A DNA stretch of 37,406 nucleotides from Chara braunii (lineage: Eukaryota > Streptophyta > Charophyceae > Charales > Characeae). The position numbers and the translations under genes were made by a program. The stretch covers positions 728,321 to 765,726 of the forward strand of contig BFEA01000640.1 of NCBI GenBank assembly GCA_003427395.1, in the 5' to 3' direction. How positions within the stretch are numbered: position 1 is the first letter of the stretch; every line of letters begins with the position of its first letter. Below the pieces are notes generated by a model that had not been told where the DNA came from, did not search any database, and saw only the letters and a program-made list of their open reading frames with translations. This document shows, one piece after another, positions 9,276 to 18,545 of the stretch.

Positions 9276-9637
9276 CAGGTAAAGTGTATTTTTGGATATT
9301 TTCCTGTCTTGCAATGCGACGAGTGCGGATTGCATGCTTTCTGCAGGGGACGAGTCGCCAGGCGCGACGTCGGCTAAAACTCTTTCCCTTTTTCTTTTCT
9401 TTCCCTTTTTCCTTTTTCAGGGAGACTCTTCCCCTTCCTTTTCGAGTCTCTAGAACTGCTCTCTGGGGTCGCTCCCATGAAAGGTGATGTGCCTGGTGCC
9501 CTCTTATCCTGACCGAATGCTCGTCCTTTGGCGTGTGCACCAGAGACAACAGGTGCACGTTTCGGACGTGTTGTGTTGACATTCACCAGAGCGGACTGTG
9601 AAAGCGAGACAGGACCGATGGAAGGTCGCAAACTCAT
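9276..9637 (-). pseudogene. N-terminal region of ParB-methylase gene
   Basis: Upstream of the duplication the minus strand reads DVAPGDSSPAESMQSALVAL then QDRKISKNTLYLPLSCMVR in the frame of the second 89-bp unit (position 9356 frame). Another frame further upstream gives a basic, Ser/Pro/Lys-rich stretch (KRKGKSLPEKGKRERKEKGK) from a possible start at 9637. I read this as a disordered N-terminus leading into the ParB-like domain, joined through a frameshift near 9375. The start is uncertain; no promoter is recognisable. Confidence 0.4.
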
Positions 9638-10289
9638 GGACCAAATCGGCTCATTGTGCCATGAACAGACACGATCTGAGGTCTGGTTGACGATGAGAGG
9701 GTATGCACGTTGGCTGAGAGGCTGATAAGGAAAGATGGTTGGCCATGTTGGGCATCAGTTGAAGTTATCCACTCGCAAAGGAAAGGAGCAAGTGTCTCCG
9801 CATAAGAAGAGTATTGTTGCATGTTCCGTGGCTGCATTTGTGGCATCTGCGAAAACAAAGGTTGCTACATCTGCCAACCGTTGTTGCATGCCAACCGTTG
9901 TTGCAGTAGGTAATCATATATTGTTGTAATTGACAAAAGATTTGATGCGTCATGCAAAACATATAAATTATGCGCAAACTAGATTAGAGAGTCTAGAATG
10001 TGCAACAAAACATCATAGAATATCTTCTTAATCAGAAAGTCAATCAGCCAAGCAGTCTGCCTACACAGCGGATCGATATTTGGTTTCAGATTAAATCATC
10101 CTATTATTATCAAATTGATAAGAAATGATAAACCAAAATGCTCTCTGCAAGGAAAAAATGAATGTTTAAGGGAGAGATGGGGCTGCATAGAGGAGGAGAG
10201 AAAGTGGGGATGAGATGGGACAGGAGGTGAAAAGCACGAAACTATGACGTGGAAAAACTACAATGGTAAGGGAGACGCGGTGGCGTAGG
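9638..10289. other. No gene recognised upstream of ParB-methylase pseudogene
   Basis: The sequence has a small direct repeat (gccaaccgttgttgca, twice near 9878-9913) and A/T-rich stretches. Minus-strand ORFs up to 9858 are Q-rich but too short and degenerate to call. The pseudogene's promoter should be here, but no core element can be recognised. Confidence 0.4.
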
Positions 10290-11440
10290 GGAAATGAGGA
10301 GCGACTCGTGTGCGATCAACCAATCATCCATTCAGTTAATTACGCAGCGAAATATCCATTCGACCAGGCCATCAATCCACCAGGCAAACATTCATTTAAT
10401 CAGTCAAACAATTAACCAACCAATCAGCCATTCGGTCAATCAACCAGCCAATCAGCCATTCAATCACCAGGCCTTGACCCCTCTACGGTGCCATTCTGCT
10501 TCACTTTTATTCCATCCTATCAACTTTTGACACCCTTTCTTTTGAATTTTCTTCCCTGTTTTTTCAGTCCTCAGTCCATGAAGCAACCAAGCAATCAGCC
10601 ATTTCATCAATTAACAAGCCAAACAATCATTTAATCAATTAACTAGCCAATCAACCATTATGATAGCCATGCAATCAAACAACGAATCGGCCATTCAATG
10701 AGACATTCAACGAATTAACCAGCCAATCAGCCATTTGATCGATCAACCAGCCAGTCAGTCATTCAATCAACCTGCCAAACAGCAACTTGATCAATCAACC
10801 AGCCAATCAGCCATTCAATCAGCCATCCAACCAAATAAACAGTCAAGCAACCATTCGATCAATCAAATAGCTAATCAGTCATTCAATCAACCGTCCAACC
10901 AAATAACCACCCAATCAACCATTCGATAAATCAAACAGCCAAGCAACCATTCAATCAACCAATCATTCAATAAGCCACTCAGTCGAGTGATCAGTCAATC
11001 TGCCAATCAACCATTCAACGAATTATCAGGCAATCAATCATTTGATCAATCAATCAGTCAGTCAACCATTCAATCAATCAGCCAAACAATCATTCAATCA
11101 ATAAGCCGACTAATCAGTCATTCAGTCAATCAATCATCCAATAAGTCACCTAGTCGAGCGATCGATCAGTCAATCTGCCAATCAATCATTCAATGAATTA
11201 TCAACCAATCAGCCATTTGATCAATCAACCATCCAGTGAGCAATTCAATCAATGAGCCAAACATCCATTCGATCAATCAACCAGCCAATCAGCCATTCGA
11301 TCAATCAACCAGCCAATAAGACATTCATCGATCGATCAGTCAGTGTACCAAACAACCATTCAATGAGTCATTCAACCAATTAATAACCAAACAACCATTC
11401 GATCAATCAACCAGCCAATCAACCATCCAACGCTGGGAGA
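10290..11440. repeat. Degenerate tetramer array with 28-bp higher-order unit
   Basis: About 1.1 kb is built almost wholly of four-base words of the CANN type (caat, cagc, caac, catt, cgat). The most regular version is a 28-base unit of seven tetramers, for example 'caatcaaccagccaatcagc' plus 'cattcgat', recurring around 10437, 10710-10745, 10795-10820 and 11270-11310. The array is broken by one unique insert (about 10470-10580). Related tetramers appear in reverse complement (gattgattg) at 11796-11860 and 12590-12745. Long open frames rich in NQPxNQS are by-products of the repeat. Confidence 0.85.
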
Positions 11441-11889
11441 TTGCGAACTGAAACAATGTTGTAGACGAATATGGACGTTTAAGAAAAAATTGACGGATAA
11501 AGTTATCGGTCATATTTTCTCGTGTTCTCGATTTCACGAAAATAAGACCGATAACTTTATCGGTCAGATTTTTTTATTACCCGAATCTGCACCACAAATC
11601 GTCCTTCACTTATCTATCCCGCCAAGTAATTGTTCCATTAGTGTTATCATCAGCTCACGTCGACCGCTAGATGTCGTCTTCCTCGAAGCTCTCGCCAACC
11701 CAACGTTTTTTCAACCCCCTTTCCTCTGTTTCTCACCCATCTTATCGTTTTCACTCTCCTCTCAATGAGCTTCATGCTCATTGATTAACACGATATCTCT
11801 GATTGATTGACAAACACACTGACCAACTAGGTGACTGACTGATTGATTGGTAGGATGACGAACACGGTAGAGCGAGCTTGGCGGGATCG
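11441..11889. repeat. Nested palindrome (11496-11565) plus flanking unique sequence
   Basis: The arm at 11496-11524 (gataaagttatcggtc plus a T-rich extension) is complementary to 11535-11563 with one mismatch and a 2-base indel. Each arm also contains its own dyad, ACCGATAA and TTATCGGT separated by two bases. This is the first of three such structures in the next kilobase. Between about 11580 and 11790 nothing is recognised; reverse-complement tetramers (gattgattg) lie at 11796-11860. Confidence 0.7.
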
Positions 11890-12216
11890 TGATTGAGCAG
11901 TGGCTAGGCGGGAACAATACGAGCAGGCCGCATCGTGGCTCGTTTTGGGCAACCAAAAAAATGGAACCCATAAAGTAATCGTTCGTATTTTCGCAAAGTA
12001 AGGGATACGCAAAAATACGACCGTTAACTTTATCGGTCTATTTTCTCTAGCCCGCCTAAAACGTTCCGTTCTCCTCACCGGTCACTCCGCCTACTACTCT
12101 CCCCTTGCCCCCTTCTTCTCTTCACCCGACCACTCTGCTTGCTTCTCCCCTCTTGCGTCTTTCTTCCACACATTCGATGGATCCATCAAGGGCGAGGTGA
12201 ATCAATCAGCGACGCC
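11890..12216. repeat. Direct repeat copy 1 with nested palindrome
   Basis: This is the first of two ~325-bp direct repeats spaced about 350 bp apart. Shared blocks are tggctaggcgggaac, the hairpin arms at about 11966-11992 and 12015-12046, the post-hairpin block 'cccgcctaaaacgtt', a pyrimidine-rich stretch, and 'caatcagcgacg'. The hairpin left arm here is the most mutated of the family (ataaagtaatcgttcg). Confidence 0.8.
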
Positions 12217-12242
12217 AAGTAATCAGCAGCAAACAATCTTTG

Positions 12243-12566
12243 ATGATTGGTTGTGGCTGGGCGGGAACGATAAGAGCAGGTCATGTCGCCATTTTCGCCA
12301 ACCACAAAAATTGAACCGATAAAGTTATCGGTCATATTTTTGCAAAGTTGGGGGTACGGAAAAATACAACTGATAACTTTATCGGTCTATTTTCTCTAAC
12401 CCGCCTAAAACGTTTCAGGCTCCTCACCCGCCCACTCTGCCTGCTTCTTCCCCCTTGCGCCCTTCGTCTCCTCACCGGGCCACTCTGCCTGCTTTTTCCC
12501 CCTTGCGACTGTCTACCACACGTTCGACCGATCCAATGATCATGCGGTCAATCAATCAGCGACGTT
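12243..12566. repeat. Direct repeat copy 2 with nested palindrome
   Basis: This second copy keeps the same blocks in the same order: tggctgggcgggaac, hairpin arms near 12315-12345 and 12358-12390, cccgcctaaaacgtt, and caatcagcgacg. The left arm keeps the intact inner dyad accgataaagttatcggt. The two copies probably arose by tandem duplication of a hairpin-bearing element. Confidence 0.8.
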
Positions 12567-12589
12567 CAGGAAATGCATCAGCCAACCAA

Positions 12590-12810
12590 TCAGCAATAAT
12601 TGGTTTTCGATGATTGGTTGACAAACGTATTGTTTGATAAGTTGACGTTGTTGATCAATTGACAATCCTTTCGATTTGGCTGATTGATTGATACGTGTAC
12701 AAATTAATCCACTGACTACATGATTGGTTGATTGATTGATGAGAAACGGGTTAGAGGAGGATTGTTCACGTGCATGTGAAAAAATGACCGGTGACTTTAT
12801 TGGTTTCTCA
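12590..12810. repeat. Reverse-orientation tetramers and a single palindrome arm
   Basis: GATT-type tetramers (tgattgattgattgat and variants) run on the plus strand at about 12610-12745, the reverse complement of the big array to the left. A lone arm related to the nested palindromes (gaccggtgactttattggt) sits at about 12785-12804. Confidence 0.6.
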
Positions 12811-12848
12811 GGCAAGGGAAATGAAAGATAATTATGCCAACGTGCTAC

Positions 12849-13439
12849 CTAATCAAGCGCTGTCTTGAGCTTCTGACTGATTATGCCCCACGGATCCGCA
12901 TAAACATCACCTCTGAAGTTCTTCTTTAACAAATCATATCTCATTGTTACGTTCTTCCACTGCGTCCAACAGTTAATGATTGTTGCTTGTTTGCCCCCTT
13001 GCTCCTTTGTCGTATATGCAAACATGATACATCGCCTGACGAGCTCGTAAGTGTGAGCGTTCGACAACAGTCTATGGAGGTACAACCCGTCGGGGCTTCC
13101 CTACACAGTCCAATCTAAACTCATGAAGTCGAAGTTGTAAGGCAACGCCAATAGATCCTCTTTAGCCAACGCAGGGAACAACTGCGCCCCTTGCTCATCA
13201 TACGCGTCCTCCTGAGGATCGCCCGCCCCCTCCTCTTCTGGTTCCTCATCCTCCTCTTCTTCGTCTTGTTGTTCTTCATCTTCCACTTCGTCTGCATCCA
13301 CAAGCTGTTTGAGAAACTTCCTTTCAGGAGCTGTGGTATTTTGTGTCTGCGCAAGACTCGCATGAGACTCTTCCTGCGGGTGATCGGACATGGATGTTTG
13401 CTGGCCCCTCTGACCGCCTCTCCCCGTGACAGATGTCAT
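12849..13439 (-). pseudogene. Acidic protein of unknown family, one in-frame stop
   Basis: A single minus-strand frame runs from 13439 to 12849, interrupted only by TAG at 13101-13103. The N-terminal part has an E/D-rich tract (ADEVEDEEQQDEEEEDEEPE) followed by LLALPYNFDFMSLDW. After the stop comes GSPDGLYLHRLLSNAHTYEL, then GGKQATIINCWTQWKNVTMR and NFRGDVYADPW. I do not recognise the family. The FMSLDW...GSPDG stretch sits where a methylase motif IV might be, resembling MDLPCGWNADG in the neighbouring pseudogene. The helical TIINCWTQW stretch could equally be a recombinase core-binding or Myb/SANT-like piece. All three are guesses. Upstream the frame is lost in a tandem duplication. Confidence 0.4.
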
Positions 13440-13785
13440 GCGCCTAACCCTTCTTCTAATATCGCGCGTGTGCCAAGAAGGTGAAATCTCTCACACCGAA
13501 AAGTGCACACTCCGCAAGTGAGAAATTAAGGAAAGACCTCCTCACAACCACGTGAGCAGCCTGGGCGTAGGCGGGCGTGGATATGGTTGTGTTCCGTTTG
13601 CTGGCCCCTCTGCCCCCCTCTTCCGTGACAAATGACATGTGCCTAACCCTTCTCCTAATCTCACCCACGTAACAGGAAGACGAAATATCTCGCACGGCAT
13701 AGTGCAAACTCCGCAAGTGAGAAATCAAGGAAAGAGCCATGTGACCAGCCTTGGGTGTAGGTGGGCATGGATATGGTTGTGTTCT
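13395..13785. repeat. Tandem duplication of about 190-200 bp
   Basis: Two adjacent blocks share gctggcccctctg (13400 and 13600), 'tgcctaaccctt', a 'ctccgcaagtgagaaat' block, and 'atatggttgtgttc' (13581 and 13771). The right-hand end of the acidic-protein frame starts inside copy 1. On the minus strand each copy can be read as [FS]SLAE.AL...RDF.FL followed by RRRVR, so a coding exon was probably duplicated. Confidence 0.8.
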
Positions 13786-14068
13786 CATTAACTGGGGTGC
13801 TCTGGTCACCGCTGGTTCTCTACTGACCCCTATGCAAGATTTGAATATCCTATTTCATATATTGCCCGCTCGAACTCTCTCGCCAACAAGTACTTGCCAA
13901 AATAGACGACGTGACTTGAATGCGGCCACCAAGGGCTGTATTTGATTTTAATACGCGCCAAAAGCAAGACTAACCATGCCAATGGCCGAAACGGTCCCGT
14001 CGCAAATATTTCATGCCGGCCTTTGAGAGCCTTACCAAAAGCCTTTCGTACCCCTTTTGTATGTCATC
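13786..14068. other. No gene recognised
   Basis: Mixed-composition sequence between two tandem duplications. No coding signal, repeat or RNA structure was recognised. Confidence 0.3.
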
Positions 14069-14440
14069 CTGTCCACTGGTGTCCCTGCCGGCTCGGACAC
14101 TCGTTTCCCTCTTTGCACCTGGCGATGAACTTGGCCAAAGTAGGAATATCTGAAGGTTCTCTCTTAGTTGTCGGCCAGTTATCTCTTGCTTCCAATGGGG
14201 CTTTGTTCCATAGCAGTCCCTCCGATAGGTCACCGAGCCCATGCTTGTCTCCAGGCCTGTGAGCAAAATTGTGGTGCCGAAATTATGTCCATCGTCCTGT
14301 CCAATGGTGTCCCTGCTGGCTCACCCACTCGATGTGTCCTGTTTGCACTTGGCGGTGATTATTCACTTGGCCAAAGCGGGAATGCCAAATTTTCGCTTGG
14401 TTTACAAAACTTGTCTGACGGTTATCTCCCGATGTCTAGC
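14069..14440. repeat. Diverged tandem duplication, offset 228 bp
   Basis: ctgtccactggtgtccctgc at 14069 recurs as ctgtccaatggtgtccctgc at 14297. The following blocks match in order: ggctc..cactcg, 'tttgcac.tggcg.tga', 'acttggccaaag', and 'cagttatctc' / 'cggttatctc'. Homology covers about 130 bases of each copy. Confidence 0.7.
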
Positions 14441-15430
14441 GCATCGGTCCGACACCGCACGGGGCAGTGCGGGACCCTCTCGTCCACGTCACGCAGGAGT
14501 CAGTCTTTAATCCTCGTCGCGAATACATTATGGAGCTTCAGCAAGCCACTCCGGCCGAGTGCGCTAGCCATACCTCTCGCAAGCCCCTACGACGGGATAG
14601 GGCCTACGCGAGGCACAACTTACCTCCACCTTACGGGAGTTGTCACCTCCCTTCAGTGGGCGTATCCCCGCCAAGCTACCAGCCCACAGTACGAAAGTTA
14701 ATCAGCTGCAATCGCAGAGGTGGACCAGCCGAGGGCGTTTCTCGTTCATTGTAGCATAGGGGGTATGTGCGGTATTACACCTCTATCGAACTCGCACGCG
14801 AACCGACATCTTGGGGGGCTGAGGTCCCAAGTGCGACTCGTCGCCGGTCGACTAGGACGCATCCCACATGCCACGTGCACACCACTATAAAGAACATAAA
14901 AATAAAAACACACACATACACACACGTACATATACATATACAAAACGACACTGAACAAACAACGCGACAACGCTCCTAGTCCCTCGGTAGCCATCTCATA
15001 ACTTTCCGATGCGGAAATCGGATAGGCGTCGCGGGCGAGACTTAGTATAAAACCGGGCGGCGCAGGGCTAACTCATATCGACTCGCAGTGCAGGCCTACG
15101 CAAGCGGTCGTAATGATGACGTACTATGTAGTACCCATATTCATGCGGTCGCAAGCGCCTTGAGGGACTGATCTCTGGACGCTGGATAACCGCCAAGTGC
15201 CGTTGAGAACCACACCCTCTTTTGCACTCTGCGGAGAGTGGGTTGTACACAGGTTCATACCTGTGGTGGCAATCGTCTCTTATGGCTCTGGGGACCAACT
15301 CCATTATCTAGGGCCTGCAGAGAAATCAAGGGGTTTGACTTTGACGGCTGCTACAAACTACAACGTCCAACCATAGAAACTCGAAAAAGCAAAGGATAGA
15401 AGGAAAAAATCTCATTCCCCTCAAAAACAT
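14441..15430. other. GC-moderate unannotated block with a CA/TA microsatellite
   Basis: No gene or known RNA is recognised. A short alternating purine-pyrimidine tract (acacacatacacacac..tatacatata) lies at about 14908-14942. A TATA-like sequence, agtataaaacc, is at about 15044-15054 and could be a promoter, but no credible transcript follows. The composition is less A/T-rich than the sequence to its right. Confidence 0.3.
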
Positions 15431-16325
15431 AATCTGGTTAACCCTTACGCATAGTCCCAGTAGGCCGCGCGAAGCACTCGAGACATGTATATTCACATAT
15501 ATAGAGGGTTATTAATATAGGACGATCACTTCTCACAGTTAGAGTGAACCTCCTCTCAACCATATATATATGTATGTGAGCGCACGCAATCAAATGTGAA
15601 GTGCGAATCATCAAATATACCTGCAATCACACCAAAGATTCAACCAAAAAGTCCATGCACTACACGGGGTCAACTTCAACCATTCTCTGCACTCACACTC
15701 CTTGCTTTTAGCCATACAAGTCTCACTCTTGTGCAACTCCTCAAAATAAAATACTCAGCATTTTTCTTTAAGTAACCATTCAAATAAAGTCCAGGTGAAA
15801 ACACAACAAAACAATTCAAATCACAAGGCTAAAGCCTTTAGGTTGAGTAGCAGGAGTGGATTTGAGTTGAATCCTAAACCGATGAATCGGCAACCGACCT
15901 GTTATCAGTGATAACAAAAGATGATCCTTGTATGATCAAGTTGAATCTGACCCAAATCCTGAATCAATCGATCAAGAAGACCTGTAACACAAGACATGTC
16001 AATCCCCAAGCTAAATATATAAGTCTATGACAAATAATCTCCATATCACAATCTTGTGCAAAATCATTTCATCTAACTAAGTCTAAGTCTACCTTTAAGC
16101 AAGTGTCAAAAGAAAGGTAGACCCTGATAGAATCTCCTCTATACAGAGTGGATTTTCCAGAATCGTCACCTGTCAAAATATAATCTAGATCCTTTAAACT
16201 AAGAAAATGTCGTCAGCGCTTCCCGTAGGAAAATTGTCTTCTCAAAATTTATAATAACTCGAATATGAAAACAAGACGATCTCTAACTCTGGAAAGTCAA
16301 AATTTTGTGTAACTCCCTGAATTAG
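15431..16325. other. A/T-rich spacer before the satellite
   Basis: No coding signal. The A-rich style begins here, but the 172-bp periodicity only becomes evident after about 16326. Confidence 0.35.
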
Positions 16326-18310
16326 TAAAGTGTCAAAATAACGACGTACACCCTAGTGGAACATTGAACAAAACTTGAAGAGAAAGGTGACAAAATTCAT
16401 GTCCAAGGCTAGTTGAAGCAATAATCAAAATCGTGATGTACATAAGAATAAAGAAAACGAGCGAGCTTCACTATACTAGAAGAAGCAAAAATCAAAAGAT
16501 ACACTTACACCGAATTGCAATAATTAACAAAATTTTAAGAGAAAGATGACAAAACACATACGCAGGGCTAGTTGAAGCAAGAACCAAATTAGTTATTTAC
16601 AATAGAGTGGATAAATAACAAAACAAGATAGACTGAAGCTCACTACACTCGAACAAGCAATAACAAAGTAGCGATTTACATCCATGTAGAAGATTGAACA
16701 GAACTTGAGGGAAAATATGACAAAACACATATCAAAGACTAGTTGAAACAAGAACAAAAAAATGATTTACATAAGAGTGGAGAAGTTAACAAAATAAGAG
16801 AGAAATATAAAAGTGGACAAGTTGACAAAACAAGAGAGAATGAAACGCACGACACTAGAAGAATCAAGAATCGAACCATCGATGTATAATGAAGTGAAAC
16901 ATTGAATAAAATTTGAACAGAAAGATAAAAACATATGTCCAAGGCTACTTGAAACAAAAACCAAAGTAGGGATTTATATGAGAGTGGAGAAATAAACAAA
17001 ATAAGAGAGAATGAAACTCCCTTCACTAGAAGAAGCAATAATCAAAGTAGCGATTTACACCTAGGTGAAATATTGAATAAAGTTTGAGGGCAAAGATGAC
17101 AAAAGACATGCCTAAGGGTAGTTGAAGCAAAAACCAAAGTAGCGATTTACATGGGAGTTGAAAAATTGACAAAATAAGAGAGAATGAAACTCACAACACT
17201 GGAAGAAGAAAGAATAAAAAATAGCGGTTTACACTCAAGTAGAAGATGGAATAAACCTTAAGGGAAAATATGACAAGCCACATGCCTAAAGCTGGTTGAA
17301 GCAAGAACCAAAGTAGAATTTTACAAGAGAATTGACAAAACAAGCAAGAATGAAGCTCACTACGTTAGAAGAAGAAATAATTAAAGTAGTGATTTACACT
17401 CAATTGAAAGATTGAATAAAATTTGAAAAGAAATATGACAAGATACATATAAAGAGTTAGTTGAACAAAAAACTAAAGCATTTATCTACAATGGAGTGGA
17501 GAAATAAACAAAACAAAATAGAATTAAGCTCACTACAGTAGAACAAGCACGAATCAAGATAGCGATTTACACCCAAGTAGAAAATTGAACAAAAGTTGAG
17601 GGAAAATATGACAAAACTCATGCACAAGGCTTGTCGAAGCAAGAACCAAAGTAACGATTGACAAAGGAGTGAAGAAATTAATAAAACAAGAGAGAATGAA
17701 AGTCGTTACACTAGAAGAAGCAAAAATCGAAGCAACGATTTATACTTAAGTGAAACATTTAACAAACTTGAAGAGAAAGATAACAAAGCACATGCCCAAG
17801 GCTAGTTGCAGCAAGAACCAAGGTAGGGATTTACATGAGAGTAGAGAAATGAACAAATAAGAGAGAATGAAACTCCCTACAATAGAAGAAGCAAAAATCA
17901 AAGTAGCAATTTACACCCAAGTTAAAGATTGAACAAAACTTTAGAGAAAATATGACAAAAGACATGCTGAAGGCCAGTTGAAGCAAGAAAAAGAAAAATA
18001 ATTTACATAGGAGTGAAGAAATTAACAAAACAAGAGAGAATGAAACTCACTACACTAGAAAAAGCAAAAATCGAAGTAGCAATTATACCAAAATAAAATA
18101 TTGAACAAAACTAGAAGAGAAAGATCATAAAACACATGCACAGGTTGATTTAAATGGGAGAGGAAAAATGAACAAAACAGGAGAGGATTCAATTCACTAC
18201 ACTAGAAAAAATAAAAATCAAAGTAGCGATTTATACCCAAGTGAAAGATTAAACAAAACTTGAGGGAAAAGGTGACAAAATACATGCTCAAGGCTAGTTG
18301 AAGCAAAAAC
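16326..18310. repeat. Satellite-like tandem repeat, about 172-bp monomer, about 12 units
   Basis: The anchor 'ggctagttgaagcaa' (with variants) occurs at about 16408, 16566, 16738, 16943, 17116, 17290, 17457, 17628, 17800, 17972, 18142 (weak) and 18292, giving spacings of mostly 167-174. Each unit also carries 'gcgatttaca', 'gagtggagaaat..acaaaa', 'gagagaatgaaactcac', 'actagaagaagcaa' and 'gattgaacaaaactt' in fixed order. Units are strongly diverged from each other and A-rich on the plus strand. The monomer length is close to that of nucleosome-phased plant satellites. Minus-strand open frames here repeat with the same period and are not genes. Confidence 0.88.
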
Positions 18311-18359
18311 AATCTTTAGTGAGGGAGCTACTACCTATTCTTCCTAAGTTGACGATGTT

Positions 18360-18545
18360 AATTATAAAGAGAAAGAATAGAGGAGGGGCGGAAAGAAAGA
18401 AGAAATAAAAAGGAGAAGGAGAGGAAGGAGGTAGAGAGGAAGAGGAACAGAAAAAGAAGGAAAATGGTAAGGAAGAGGAGGAAGGATATACAGAAGGAGA
18501 AAAAAAAAAAAAAGAGGAGAGGGAGGAATAATAGGGAAAAAAAAA
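18360..18545 (+). repeat. Polypurine tract
   Basis: About 185 bases are almost only A and G on the plus strand (gaggaag, aagaaag, ggagaagg motifs), directly after the satellite. Such tracts can form triplex DNA and produce spurious K/E-rich frames. Confidence 0.8.

Noticed and set aside
10294-11196. NQPxNQS-rich open frames as Q/N-rich proteins
   Set aside because: They are translations of the tetramer array; all three frames give similar peptides because the unit is 28 bases.
10290-11440. CRISPR-like array
   Set aside because: The units are degenerate tetramer repeats with no constant repeat and unique-spacer pattern, and the context is eukaryotic transposons.
15068-15304. 78-codon minus-strand ORF
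   Set aside because: No domain, no neighbouring exon and no homology that I can recognise; left unannotated.
16739-18028. Several hydrophobic minus-strand ORFs resembling membrane proteins
   Set aside because: They recur with the 172-bp satellite period and reflect its T-rich minus strand.
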